Origin: Gordonia sp. (in: high G+C Gram-positive bacteria)
Lineage (GTDB): Bacteria > Actinomycetota > Actinomycetes > Mycobacteriales > Mycobacteriaceae
Direction: 5' to 3'
Length of the DNA: 34,515 nt
Assembly (NCBI RefSeq): GCF_012515855.1
Contig: NZ_JAAYXO010000221.1
Coordinates: 1-34,515, forward strand
Of the stretch, positions 17,101 through 24,929 are shown piece after piece (the stretch's first letter is position 1; every line of letters begins with the position of its first letter). A program made the position numbers and the translations under genes. The notes under the pieces were generated by a model. The model made no database searches and was not told where the DNA came from. It saw nothing but the letters and a program-made list of their open reading frames with translations.

Positions 17101-17496
17101 CTATTTCTTGTTCCCCGCCAGAATCATCACGACGCCGCCCAGCATGGTCAGGTTCTTCACGAACTGCACCTGCTGCATCTTGCGCTGCATCGGATCGTCG
17201 ATCTCCCAGAAGGCGTGGCCCGCAGCCGTGGTCGGGATCAGCGACGCGGCGATGATGCCTGCGCCGACCCGAGCTCCGAAGCCGCTGGCCACCATCGCGC
17301 CGCCGACGGCCATCGCGGCGCCGTTGGCGCGGACGATGGTCTCGTTGTCGAGCGGCACCGGGACCACCGCGCGGGCCTTGTCGAGCAGCGGCGCAGCCGC
17401 ATTGACTCGCATGCCCGGTTCGGTGGCCGCGTCGTACCCCAGCACGATGTACGGGATTCCGGTGAAAGCTCGGCCGGCGGCACGAAGGAGACGCAT
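17101..17496 (-). CDS. DoxX-like small integral membrane protein
   Basis: This 131-aa protein looks like a DoxX-family membrane protein. It has about four hydrophobic stretches: near residues 8-20, 57-75 (ANGAAMAVGGAMVASGFG), 76-95 (GAGIIAASLIPTTAAGHAFW) and 113-128 (NLTMLGGVVMILAG). The motif GHAFWEIDDPMQRKMQQVQFVKN, cited here only as positions about 92-114, is typical of this group. The function is not established; family members have been linked to redox or stress responses at the membrane. It ends close to the long inverted repeat and has 96 nt between its start and the end of the RpiR-type gene, so the two could be co-transcribed. Confidence 0.78.
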   Translation of the reverse strand: MRLLRAAGRAFTGIPYIVLGYDAATEPGMRVNAAAPLLDKARAVVPVPLDNETIVRANGAAMAVGGAMVASGFGARVGAGIIAASLIPTTAAGHAFWEIDDPMQRKMQQVQFVKNLTMLGGVVMILAGNKK

Positions 17497-17592
17497 GTGT
17501 CAGGTTCCTTTGGGTGGAGAGTTGAGGTCGTATCCGAGGGTACGCCGGGGCGCGCTACCCGATTCCGCTCCCGCACGGGACACGGGACCGCC

Positions 17593-18489
17593 CTACGGGT
17601 TCGACAGCACTGGGAACCCGTCCTCCTCCGCCAGATGCATGGCCTCGAACGCCGCGAGTCGGTCGCGCGCCGGGCCGCCGACTTTCTTGGCCACCGCCGA
17701 CACCAGCAGCTCGGTCAGCATGAAGCCGTGGGCGAGGGAGTCGAAGGGACCGGGGCCGGCGTGGCTGGTCGCCAGTACGGCGTCGGCCTTCGACGACAGC
17801 GGCGACAAGTACGTGTCCGTCATCAGGATCAGCTGAGCACCCCGGTCGACGGCGGCGTCGCCCCACTCGATGGTGGTGTGCTGGTAACGGCGGTAGTCGT
17901 AGGTCATGACGGTGGTGGTCTGGTCGATGTCGACGAGCGAGGTCATGTACTCCGCCGACGTCGGATTGACGAAGATGACACCCGGCCGCAGGATGCGCAG
18001 GTACTGATGCAGCTGAATGGCCAGCACCGACGTGAACCGGCCGCCGAGCACCATCACCGTCCGGTCGAGATCCGCCAGGGCCTCCACCGCTCGCTCGAGG
18101 TCGGGCACCGAGACGTCGCCGATCGTCGATCGCACACCTTCGATGTAGTCGTTCGCAGCCACCGCGATGTCGGACCCAGCCACCGCCGCGTGCCCGCCGT
18201 CGTCGTTCGGGTACACCGCGACCGGCGAGAACAGTCGACTCTGGACCTCGTCGCGCAGCGCTTCCTGAAAGGCCGGATAACCCGCGTACCCGATCTTCTG
18301 GACCAACCGGAGCGCCGTCGGAGTGCTGACTCCCGCTTTCGCCGCCAACTGCGCCACCGACACCAAGCCTGCGGTCGGGTAGCCGCTGGAGATCGCGACT
18401 GCGACCTTCAGCTCGCCGGGCGCAAGGGAATGTCGCACCTTCCGAATCCGCTGGGCGACGGTGTCTTCTCCCGAGTCCGCGTTCGCCAT
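17593..18489 (-). CDS. MurR/RpiR family transcriptional regulator with SIS domain
   Basis: This 298-aa protein has an N-terminal RpiR-type helix-turn-helix (about residues 10-80; VSVAQLAAKAGVSTPTALR) and a C-terminal SIS sugar-isomerase fold (about 125-260; VMVLGGRFTSVLA, then VFVNPTSAEY-type region). SIS domains in this family usually bind phosphosugars or small metabolites as effectors. It is divergent from the Rieske oxygenase cluster, with 231 nt between the start codons, and is the best candidate regulator of that cluster. An inverted repeat in this gap (18656-18677) is a possible operator. A RpiR-type regulator beside an amine-oxygenase cluster is unusual, since aniline clusters more often have LysR-type regulators. 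The ATG at 18489 was chosen because it gives the normal N-terminus. Confidence 0.88.
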   Translation of the reverse strand: MANADSGEDTVAQRIRKVRHSLAPGELKVAVAISSGYPTAGLVSVAQLAAKAGVSTPTALRLVQKIGYAGYPAFQEALRDEVQSRLFSPVAVYPNDDGGHAAVAGSDIAVAANDYIEGVRSTIGDVSVPDLERAVEALADLDRTVMVLGGRFTSVLAIQLHQYLRILRPGVIFVNPTSAEYMTSLVDIDQTTTVMTYDYRRYQHTTIEWGDAAVDRGAQLILMTDTYLSPLSSKADAVLATSHAGPGPFDSLAHGFMLTELLVSAVAKKVGGPARDRLAAFEAMHLAEEDGFPVLSNP

Positions 18490-18655
18490 GTCGCCGAGTC
18501 TAGTCCGATGTCCGTTTCTGTCCGTTCGACGCGCACGACCATGCGGCACCACCCCCGACCCAGGATCTACTCCGAATCGAAAAACGCTGGCAGAAAGACC
18601 ACCGCGACCCGCCCGAGAAACTGCCCGAGAATCCCTCTTCCGTTGTGACGTACTA

Positions 18656-18677
18656 AACGCTATGTTGTGTTAGCGTT
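18656..18677. promoter_or_regulatory. Inverted repeat, candidate operator of the Rieske cluster
   Basis: AACGCTA (18656-18662) and TAGCGTT (18671-18677) are perfect 7-bp inverted arms with an 8-nt spacer. It lies 44 nt upstream of the oxygenase alpha start in the divergent gap with the RpiR gene. The region is AT-richer than its surroundings, as a promoter would be, but no convincing -35/-10 pair could be fixed. Confidence 0.5.
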
Positions 18678-18720
18678 GCGTATCACACGGTACAAAGACC
18701 CTATTCGACTAGGACTTTTG

Positions 18721-20058
18721 ATGACTCAGCAAGACGGGGCGTGCGACGCGCCCGAGGCACTTGTCGGCGCGTCAGCGCCCGGCAGCAGATGGTCGGATCT
18801 CATCGAGACCGATCGCGTTCACCGACAGCTCTACACCGACTCCGCGGTCTTCGACGAAGAACTGGTGAAGGTCTTCGGCGGCGAGTCGTGGGTGTACCTG
18901 GCCCACGAATCCCAGCTTCCGGAAGCCAACTCGTTCCTCTCGGTTCGCATGGGCCTGCGCCCGGTGATCGTGATCCGCGACAAGAATGGCGAGGACCTCC
19001 ACGCGGTCTTCAACCGCTGCGCGCACCGCGCTGCGACGGTGTGCCGCGAGGAGTCGGGCATCGCGAAGAGCTTCCAGTGCCCCTACCACGGCTGGACCTT
19101 CCGCAACACCGGCGAACTGGTCGGCGTCCCCTGGGCCCGCGGCTACGACGATCTCGACAAGTCGAAGATGGGACTCACGACCGTTCCGCGGGTCGAGAGC
19201 TACCGCGGCTTCATCTTCGGCACCATGAACCAGGACGCACCGTCCGTCGCCGACTGGCTGGGCAACGCCAAGCCCTGGCTCGACTACTGGATCGACCGCG
19301 CGCCCCGCGGCGCGGTCTCGGTGAACGCCGCCGCGTACCGCATGGGCTACCGGGGCAACTGGAAGCTCGCCTTCGACAACGCGGGCGACGGCTACCACCC
19401 GTCGTTCTCGCATCGCTCCCTCCTCGAGATGGCCTCGCGCATGGGCGATTCCAAGGACATGTCGTACTTCGGCAAGACCCCCGACGACGGCCCGATGAAG
19501 GTCTACTCGCTCGGCAACGGACACAGCGTCATCGACCAGCGGCCGGTGTACGACGGTCCGGGCAGCTTCTGGAACAACCAGCGTCCGCAGCCCGGACGCG
19601 AGAGCTTCGAGGAAGCGATCCGCGCCGAGCACGGCGACGACGCCGACCGCCTCCTCGACCTCGCGATCGGCGCGCAGATCAACCTGAGCATCTTCCCGAA
19701 CCTGCTGGTGATCGGCAATCAGATCCAGGTGATCGAGCCGATGGCCGTCGACCGCACCCAGCTCACCTGGCACGCCACCACGATCGGCGACGTCCCCGAC
19801 GCGGTCAACACGATGCGCATGCGCTCGCAGGAGGACTTCCCGTCGTTCGGCGAGCCCGACGATCAGGCGAACTTCGAGGAAGCACAGCGCGGCCTGGCCG
19901 CCCCCGAGGCGGAATGGATCTACATGAACCGCGGTCTCGGCGTGGCCGACTGGCAGTCGACCGACGAGAGCGGCGTGGTGGTCACGGCAGTCACCGACGA
20001 GATTCACATGCGCAGCTACTACGACGAGTGGCAGCGCCGAATGGGAGAGACCAACTGA
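18721..20058 (+). CDS. Rieske aromatic-ring-hydroxylating oxygenase, large (alpha) subunit
   Basis: This 445-aa subunit holds both metal centres of a Rieske oxygenase. The [2Fe-2S] site is CxH-x17-CxxH with Cys100, His102, Cys120 and His123. The mononuclear iron site is in DNAGDGYHPSFSH with Asn220, Asp223, His226 and His231; this ENxGDGYH-like form is common in the benzoate/aniline dioxygenase branch. The ATG at 18721 follows AGGAC. It is the first gene of the cluster and overlaps the beta subunit gene by one base. The glutamine-synthetase-like and GATase-like partners downstream argue that the substrate is a gamma-glutamylated amine, as for aniline dioxygenase (AtdA3/TdnA1). Whether the product is a catechol or a dealkylated amine is unknown. 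Confidence 0.92.
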   Translation: MTQQDGACDAPEALVGASAPGSRWSDLIETDRVHRQLYTDSAVFDEELVKVFGGESWVYLAHESQLPEANSFLSVRMGLRPVIVIRDKNGEDLHAVFNRCAHRAATVCREESGIAKSFQCPYHGWTFRNTGELVGVPWARGYDDLDKSKMGLTTVPRVESYRGFIFGTMNQDAPSVADWLGNAKPWLDYWIDRAPRGAVSVNAAAYRMGYRGNWKLAFDNAGDGYHPSFSHRSLLEMASRMGDSKDMSYFGKTPDDGPMKVYSLGNGHSVIDQRPVYDGPGSFWNNQRPQPGRESFEEAIRAEHGDDADRLLDLAIGAQINLSIFPNLLVIGNQIQVIEPMAVDRTQLTWHATTIGDVPDAVNTMRMRSQEDFPSFGEPDDQANFEEAQRGLAAPEAEWIYMNRGLGVADWQSTDESGVVVTAVTDEIHMRSYYDEWQRRMGETN

Positions 20059-20657
20059 TGATCATCGACGACCTTCCCGAGAAGTACGCCGACACCACCT
20101 CGTTCTCGTACCACGTCGACGCCGCGTGGTACGACGAGCTCGACCGCTACCGCGGCGTTCTGCGCGACGAGTGGCCCGCGTCCACCGTCGACGACTGGCA
20201 TGCCGCCCAGGCGTTTCTGTCTCGCGAAGCCCGACTCATCGACGAGGGCCGCTTCAACGACTGGCTGGATCTGTTCACCGAGGACTGCCTCTACTGGGTC
20301 CCGGTGACACCCGGCGGCGGCAATCCGCGCGCCGAGGTGAGCCACGCCTTCGACGACCACCGTCGCCTCACCGACCGGGTGTACTGGCTGCGAACCGGCC
20401 TGGCCTACAGCCAGCTGCCTGCCTCGCGCACCCGACGGCTGATCACCGGAATCGAGACCACCGACCTCGACGACGACACCCGGATCATCCGCTCCAACTT
20501 CACGATCCACGAGTTCCGCGCCGGCACCGCGAAGACGTACACCGGCTGGTACGGACATGTCCTGAAGCGGGCGGACGACCGGTGGCGGATCCGGTTGAAG
20601 ACCGCCAACCTCATCGACTCCGAGCAGTACCACGAGAACCTGACGCTGGTGTTCTGA
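20058..20657 (+). CDS. Rieske oxygenase small (beta) subunit
   Basis: This 199-aa protein is a ring-hydroxylating dioxygenase beta subunit with the cystatin/NTF2-like fold. Typical features are an early EARLIDEGRFNDWLDLFTED segment (about residues 57-76), a central aromatic YWVPVTPGGG, the DRVYWLRTGLAYSQLPASRT stretch near residue 108, and the RRLITGIE and YGHVLKR blocks. The beta subunit is structural, forming the alpha3-beta3 oxygenase. The ATG at 20058 shares its A with the alpha stop codon (TGATG), so translation is coupled. It matches AtdA4/TdnA2 in position next to the large subunit. Confidence 0.9.
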   Translation: MIIDDLPEKYADTTSFSYHVDAAWYDELDRYRGVLRDEWPASTVDDWHAAQAFLSREARLIDEGRFNDWLDLFTEDCLYWVPVTPGGGNPRAEVSHAFDDHRRLTDRVYWLRTGLAYSQLPASRTRRLITGIETTDLDDDTRIIRSNFTIHEFRAGTAKTYTGWYGHVLKRADDRWRIRLKTANLIDSEQYHENLTLVF

Positions 20658-20658
20658 C

Positions 20659-20955
20659 ATGGAATCCCAGCCCGCCGAGCCCGACTTGGAGCGAGAGGTC
20701 CGGGATCTTCGACGCGAGTTCGCCCGCGTGAGCACTCGCCTCGAACGCATCGAACGGGACCTGGCCGCCACCGAACCCCTGGTGAAGGCCGTCCACAGTC
20801 TCAAGATCTGGGACTTCACGCCGTACGGCGTCACCCCGAGCGACGATTGGGTGGCCGTCGACCGAACCACCGCCGAGCACCTGTTGGCCGCCCTCGCTCA
20901 GATCGACCATTGGACCCCCTGGCAGAACCGATTGGAGCCCAGACCACCGTCATGA
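20659..20955 (+). CDS. Small uncharacterised protein with coiled-coil N-terminus, within oxygenase cluster
   Basis: This 98-aa protein is not a family I recognise. Residues about 8-50 are highly charged with heptad-like spacing (LEREVRDLRREFARVSTRLE), suggesting a coiled coil. The second half, about 52-98, holds aromatic residues in IWDFTPYGVTPSDDWV and a W-rich tail. It starts one base after the oxygenase beta stop and overlaps the following GATase gene by 4 nt (ATGA), so it is a real part of the operon. No signal peptide, membrane segment or metal-binding cysteines are present. A role as assembly factor or adaptor for the oxygenase or the ligase is possible but unproven. Confidence 0.85.
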   Translation: MESQPAEPDLEREVRDLRREFARVSTRLERIERDLAATEPLVKAVHSLKIWDFTPYGVTPSDDWVAVDRTTAEHLLAALAQIDHWTPWQNRLEPRPPS

Positions 20956-21623
20956 CTCGGACACTGACTGTCATCGCGCACATCGCCACCCCGTCGATCA
21001 CCGTGCTCGACCGCGTCGCGCGCGCCAACGGGTGGGCGATCGATCTCGTCCACCCGCATCGGGGCGAACCCCTTCCGGAACAACCGGAGGCCGTGGTGGT
21101 GCTCGGCGGCCCGCAGAGCGCCTACGACGCGCAGGCCCATCCGTACCTGACGACGGAGATCGAGTACATCGCGCGCTGCCATCGGGCGGGGATCCCCATG
21201 CTGGCGATCTGTCTCGGCTCCCAACTGCTCGCCGAAGCCCTCGGCGGATCGGCTGTTCCGGGCGAGAGCGGCCTCGAATGCGGATTCATCGACGTCACCC
21301 GAATCGGCGGCGAAACCCCGCTTCCGCTGCCGGGTCGCTACTTCTCGTTCCACTCCGACCGAGCCGAACCACCGTCGGCAGCTCAGCTTCTCGCCACCAG
21401 CGATCGGTATCTCCAGAGCTGGCAGGTCGGCACCTCCGTCGCCATTCAGTTCCACCCCGAACTCGACGCCACCGGTATCAATGAGCTCCTCGACATCGAG
21501 GGCCCCAAGCTCGCCCGCTACGGCGTCGACGTCGACGCCATCCGCGCGGCGGCCGACGAACCCGGTTCGTCGGATCCCGGCGAGCGTCTGCTGAACGCGT
21601 GGTTCGCCACGGACCCCGCCTGA
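20952..21623 (+). CDS. Class I glutamine amidotransferase-like protein 1
   Basis: This 223-aa protein is a class I GATase domain with an intact triad: Cys88 in CLGSQ, His168 and Glu170 in QFHPE. There is no synthetase domain attached. In aniline degradation the corresponding protein (AtdA2/TdnT) hydrolyses gamma-glutamylanilide, and this gene lies in the same kind of cluster. It overlaps the upstream small gene by 4 nt. The linker FHSD near residue 133 is typical of GuaA-like GATases acting alone. Amide hydrolysis of a gamma-glutamyl amine is the favoured role; a partner that supplies ammonia to another enzyme is the alternative. Confidence 0.9.
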   Translation: MTRTLTVIAHIATPSITVLDRVARANGWAIDLVHPHRGEPLPEQPEAVVVLGGPQSAYDAQAHPYLTTEIEYIARCHRAGIPMLAICLGSQLLAEALGGSAVPGESGLECGFIDVTRIGGETPLPLPGRYFSFHSDRAEPPSAAQLLATSDRYLQSWQVGTSVAIQFHPELDATGINELLDIEGPKLARYGVDVDAIRAAADEPGSSDPGERLLNAWFATDPA

Positions 21624-21802
21624 GCCCTCCACACCACACCGACTACATCCGTCACCGCCACGCAACGTGGCGCTTCCCGCGCTACCGGTTTCTCTCGGCC
21701 GGCCCTGCCGAGCTCGGTTCGCATCCCTGCATCACCCCCATCTCACAGCTCCCTCCCGAGCACCGTTCTGCTGTCATCAGCCCGTCTCACCAGGAGAAAC
21801 TC
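21624..21802. other. 179-nt gap between GATase 1 and the ligase gene
   Basis: No gene is seen. A small hairpin CTCGGC (21692-21697) / GCCGAG (21707-21712) and an AGGAG ribosome site at 21792 are the only marks found. It could hold an internal promoter for the second half of the cluster. Confidence 0.5.
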
Positions 21803-23293
21803 ATGTCCTCAGAGAAGTTCGTCGCCAAGCACAACCTCTACGGTCCCGCCGAGCAGCAGCTCGCCGCCGAGTCCCTCGCCGCCATCGAGCGCGAGGGCAT
21901 CGAAGTGGTCCGCCTCGCGTGGCCCGACCAGCACGGCCTGCTCCGCGGCAAGGCCCTCACCGTTCCCGCCTACAAGTCGGCGCTCGAGTCGGGCAACGCC
22001 ATCACCATGGCCCCGTTCTTCTTCGACACCGCCAACGCGATCGTCTACAACCCCTTCAGCCCCGACGGCGGCTTCGCGATCGACGGCCTCGGTGGCAGCC
22101 CCAACGTCACCATGGTCCCGGACCCCGGCACCTTCACCGTGCTGCCGTGGGCGCCTAAGACTGCCGTCGTGTTCGCCGACCTCTACATGTCCGACGGCCG
22201 CCCGTTCCCGCTCGCGCCGCGCACCCTGTTGAAGGAGAAGCTGGCCAAGCTCGCCGAGTCGGGCTACAGCCTGATCACCGGCATCGAGATGGAGTGGTAC
22301 CTCACCCGCCTGGTGGACGACGGCCTCGGCACCTGCTCGCTGGGTGCCCCCGGCTCGCCCGCCGATCCGCCGACCGTCGCTCCGGTCGGCCGCGGATACA
22401 ACTACCTGCTGCTCGACCACCTCGATGAGGTCGACGACACCATCCGCCCGATCCGCGAGGCCGTCGCCGCCATGGGTCTGCCGATCCGCTCCTTCGACGA
22501 CGAGTGGGCGCCGAGCCAGATCGAGACCACCTTCGACGTCCTCGAAGGCCTCGCCGCAGCCGACTCGGCCTCGCTGTTCCGCATGGCCGTCAAGCAGATC
22601 GCCAAGCGCAACGGGCACGTCGCATCGTTCATGTGCACCCCGGCCGTCGAAGGCTTCTACGCCAGCGGCTGGCACCTGCACACCTCGATCGTCGACTCCC
22701 AGACCGGCGAGAACCTGATGATCCCGCGCGACGACGCCCCGCTGTCCGAGCTGGGCTGCCACTACGTCGGCGGTACCCTGGCGCACGGCGTCGCGGCGTC
22801 GGTGTTCACCACCCCGACCGTCAACGGCTACCGTCGCCGCCGCCCGTACTCGCTGGCGCCGGACCGCGTGACCTGGGGCAAGGACAACCGCGCGGCGATG
22901 ATGCGCGTGATCGGCGGCACCAACGACCCGGCGTCGCACGTGGAGAACCGCGTCGGCGATTCCGCCGCCAACCCGTACCTGTACATGGCCGCGCAGGTCG
23001 CGACCGGCCTGGACGGCATCCTCAACCGCACCGACCCGGGCGACTGCAGCGAGGACCCCTACAGCGCCGAGGTGCCGCAGCTGCCGACCTCGCTGGCGGA
23101 GGCGGTCGACGCCCTCGACAAGGACGCCTTCTTCCGCAAGGAGTTCGGCGACGGCTTCATCGACTACATGGTCACGATGAAGCGCAGCGAGGTGACGCGC
23201 TACGAGGCGTGGGTGGCCGAGAACCCCGACGAGTCCACGTACGTCAACGGCGTGACCGACTGGGAGCACCGCGAGTACTTCGAACTCTTCTGA
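21803..23293 (+). CDS. Glutamine-synthetase-like ligase (gamma-glutamyl-amine synthetase candidate)
   Basis: This 496-aa protein has the glutamine synthetase fold: an N-terminal beta-grasp (about 20-120) and a catalytic domain with GIEMEWYL near residue 156, EWAPSQIETTF near residue 234, GWHLHTSI near residue 290, an NGYRRRRPYSLAP block near residue 340, and an NPYLYMAAQ segment near residue 390. It lacks the adenylylation Tyr segment of housekeeping GlnA. Proteins of this group condense glutamate with an amine other than ammonia; AtdA1/TdnQ does so with aniline. An AGGAG ribosome site 6 nt upstream fixes the ATG at 21803. Placed between the oxygenase and its electron-transfer genes, it should activate the amine substrate for oxygenation. 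The actual amine is unknown. Confidence 0.9.
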   Translation: MSSEKFVAKHNLYGPAEQQLAAESLAAIEREGIEVVRLAWPDQHGLLRGKALTVPAYKSALESGNAITMAPFFFDTANAIVYNPFSPDGGFAIDGLGGSPNVTMVPDPGTFTVLPWAPKTAVVFADLYMSDGRPFPLAPRTLLKEKLAKLAESGYSLITGIEMEWYLTRLVDDGLGTCSLGAPGSPADPPTVAPVGRGYNYLLLDHLDEVDDTIRPIREAVAAMGLPIRSFDDEWAPSQIETTFDVLEGLAAADSASLFRMAVKQIAKRNGHVASFMCTPAVEGFYASGWHLHTSIVDSQTGENLMIPRDDAPLSELGCHYVGGTLAHGVAASVFTTPTVNGYRRRRPYSLAPDRVTWGKDNRAAMMRVIGGTNDPASHVENRVGDSAANPYLYMAAQVATGLDGILNRTDPGDCSEDPYSAEVPQLPTSLAEAVDALDKDAFFRKEFGDGFIDYMVTMKRSEVTRYEAWVAENPDESTYVNGVTDWEHREYFELF

Positions 23294-23334
23294 GTTCGTC
23301 CCCGCGTTAAGAAAGAGAAGAAGGAAGAACTCCA

Positions 23335-23655
23335 GTGCCCACAATCACTTTCATCAGTCCGGACGGCAGTAAGCACGAGGTCGAGGCCAAGGTCGGTGCG
23401 TCCGTGATGGAGACCGCGGTGAAGCTCGGCGTGCCCGGCGTCGTCGGAGAATGCGGCGGCGGGTTGTCGTGCGCCACCTGTCACGTGTTCGTCGAACCTC
23501 ATCAGATCGAGCTCACCGGCGTCGCCGAGGACTTCGAGGAGGAGATGCTCGAGGACGCGGTCACTCCGGCCACCGAGTGCAGCAGGCTGTCGTGCCAGAT
23601 TCGGATGACGGACGAGCTCGACGGCCTGATCCTGACGATTGCGCCCGAGCAGTGA
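23335..23655 (+). CDS. [2Fe-2S] ferredoxin, adrenodoxin type
   Basis: This 106-aa ferredoxin has the cysteine pattern C-x5-C-x2-C with Cys40, Cys46 and Cys49, and the fourth ligand Cys87 in SCQI. This is the vertebrate-adrenodoxin/putidaredoxin type, not the Rieske type. It should carry electrons from the next gene product to the Rieske oxygenase. The start is GTG at 23335 after a strong AAGAAGGAAGAAC ribosome site. It overlaps the reductase start by 4 nt (GTGA). Aniline dioxygenases known to me have a fused reductase, so a separate ferredoxin is a notable difference. Confidence 0.93.
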   Translation: MPTITFISPDGSKHEVEAKVGASVMETAVKLGVPGVVGECGGGLSCATCHVFVEPHQIELTGVAEDFEEEMLEDAVTPATECSRLSCQIRMTDELDGLILTIAPEQ

Positions 23656-24881
23656 CCGGTCAGATCCTCATCGCCGGCGGCGGTGAGGCGGGGCTGAGCA
23701 TCGCGACGACGCTCCGCGAGGCGGGTTACGACGGCGGCATCTGCATCGTCACCGATGAGGGCGTGGCGCCGTACCAGCGACCTCCGCTCTCGAAAGAGAT
23801 GCTGCACGGGACCGACGAACTCCCCGATGTACAGCTGCGGGCACCGGAGTTCTTCCAGGACAACAACATCGAGCTGCTGGTGGGTCGGTCGATCGAGTCG
23901 GTGGCGATGCACGACAACGGAGGCACCGCCGTTCTCGACAACGGTGCCGAGATCACCTTCGACCGCCTCGCGGTGGCCACCGGATCCACTCCGATGCAGT
24001 TGCCCGTGCCCGGGGCCGATCTCGACGGCGTGGTGTCGCTGCGGACCCTCGACGACGCGGTGCGCCTACGCGACCTGCTCGATCACGCACAGCGACTCGT
24101 GGTGGTCGGCGGCGGTTTCATCGGCCTAGAGGTGGCGGCCACGGCACGACTGCGCGGCCTCGAAGTGACGGTGGTGCAGAACACCGACCGCCTGATGTCG
24201 CGCGTTGTCGCCGAACCGGTCTCCGCGTTCATTCACACGCAGCACCGGGCGGCGGGCATCGACGTGGTGCTCAACACCTCCGTCACCGGGTTCACCGGAG
24301 TCGACGGCCGTGTCACGTCGACCGAGCTGTCGGACGGCCGGTCGCTGCCGTCCGACCTGGTGGTGGTCGGGGTCGGCGCGCGGCCGGTCACGGCGCTCGC
24401 CCAACAGATCGGGTTGTCGTGCGACGGCGGCATCATCGTCGACGCGCACGCACAGACCAGCCACCCCGCCGTCGTCGCCGCGGGCGACTGCACCGTGCAA
24501 CCGCATCCGAACGCCCTCGACCAGCTGATCCCCATCGAGTCGGTCAACAACGCCACCGAGCAGGGCAAGACCGCCGCACACACCCTGATGGGCAGCCCAC
24601 CGCACGTGCGCGGCGTGCCGTGGTTCTGGTCCAACCAGGGCGCCACCAAGATTCAGATCGCGGGCATCTCCGACGGCTACGACGACGTCGTGGTGCGCGC
24701 CGACGGCCTGGACCGGCTCACCGCGCTGTACTACCGGGAGGGAAGGCTGATCGCCGCCGACTCGGTCAACAATCCTCGCGACCACATGGCCGTGAAGCGC
24801 GCGCTGGCCGCCGACAAATCCATCGACCCGACGCGGGCCGGAGATCCGTCCGTACCGCTGAAGACACTGATCACTGAGTGA
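23652..24881 (+). CDS. FAD-dependent ferredoxin reductase
   Basis: This 409-aa enzyme is a pyridine-nucleotide-disulphide-type ferredoxin reductase (like PdR and BphA4). It has two Rossmann motifs: the FAD site AGGGEAGLSIA near residue 8 and the NAD(P) site VVGGGFIGLEVA near residue 155. The segment PYQRPPLSK near residue 39 is characteristic of oxygenase-coupled reductases, as is the GDC motif near residue 280. The start is a GTG overlapping the ferredoxin stop as GTGA. Electron flow NAD(P)H to this enzyme, to ferredoxin, to the Rieske oxygenase is inferred from context. Confidence 0.92.
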   Translation: MTGQILIAGGGEAGLSIATTLREAGYDGGICIVTDEGVAPYQRPPLSKEMLHGTDELPDVQLRAPEFFQDNNIELLVGRSIESVAMHDNGGTAVLDNGAEITFDRLAVATGSTPMQLPVPGADLDGVVSLRTLDDAVRLRDLLDHAQRLVVVGGGFIGLEVAATARLRGLEVTVVQNTDRLMSRVVAEPVSAFIHTQHRAAGIDVVLNTSVTGFTGVDGRVTSTELSDGRSLPSDLVVVGVGARPVTALAQQIGLSCDGGIIVDAHAQTSHPAVVAAGDCTVQPHPNALDQLIPIESVNNATEQGKTAAHTLMGSPPHVRGVPWFWSNQGATKIQIAGISDGYDDVVVRADGLDRLTALYYREGRLIAADSVNNPRDHMAVKRALAADKSIDPTRAGDPSVPLKTLITE

Positions 24882-24929
24882 AACGGACCCCGACCATTGA
24901 TCACAGAATTGAAAGGCGAGGACACCCGA

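Noticed and set aside
17101-18489. DoxX-like gene as part of the amine-oxygenase system
   Set aside because: It is on the other strand behind the regulator, and no aniline-type cluster I know includes a DoxX protein; neighbourhood alone is too weak.
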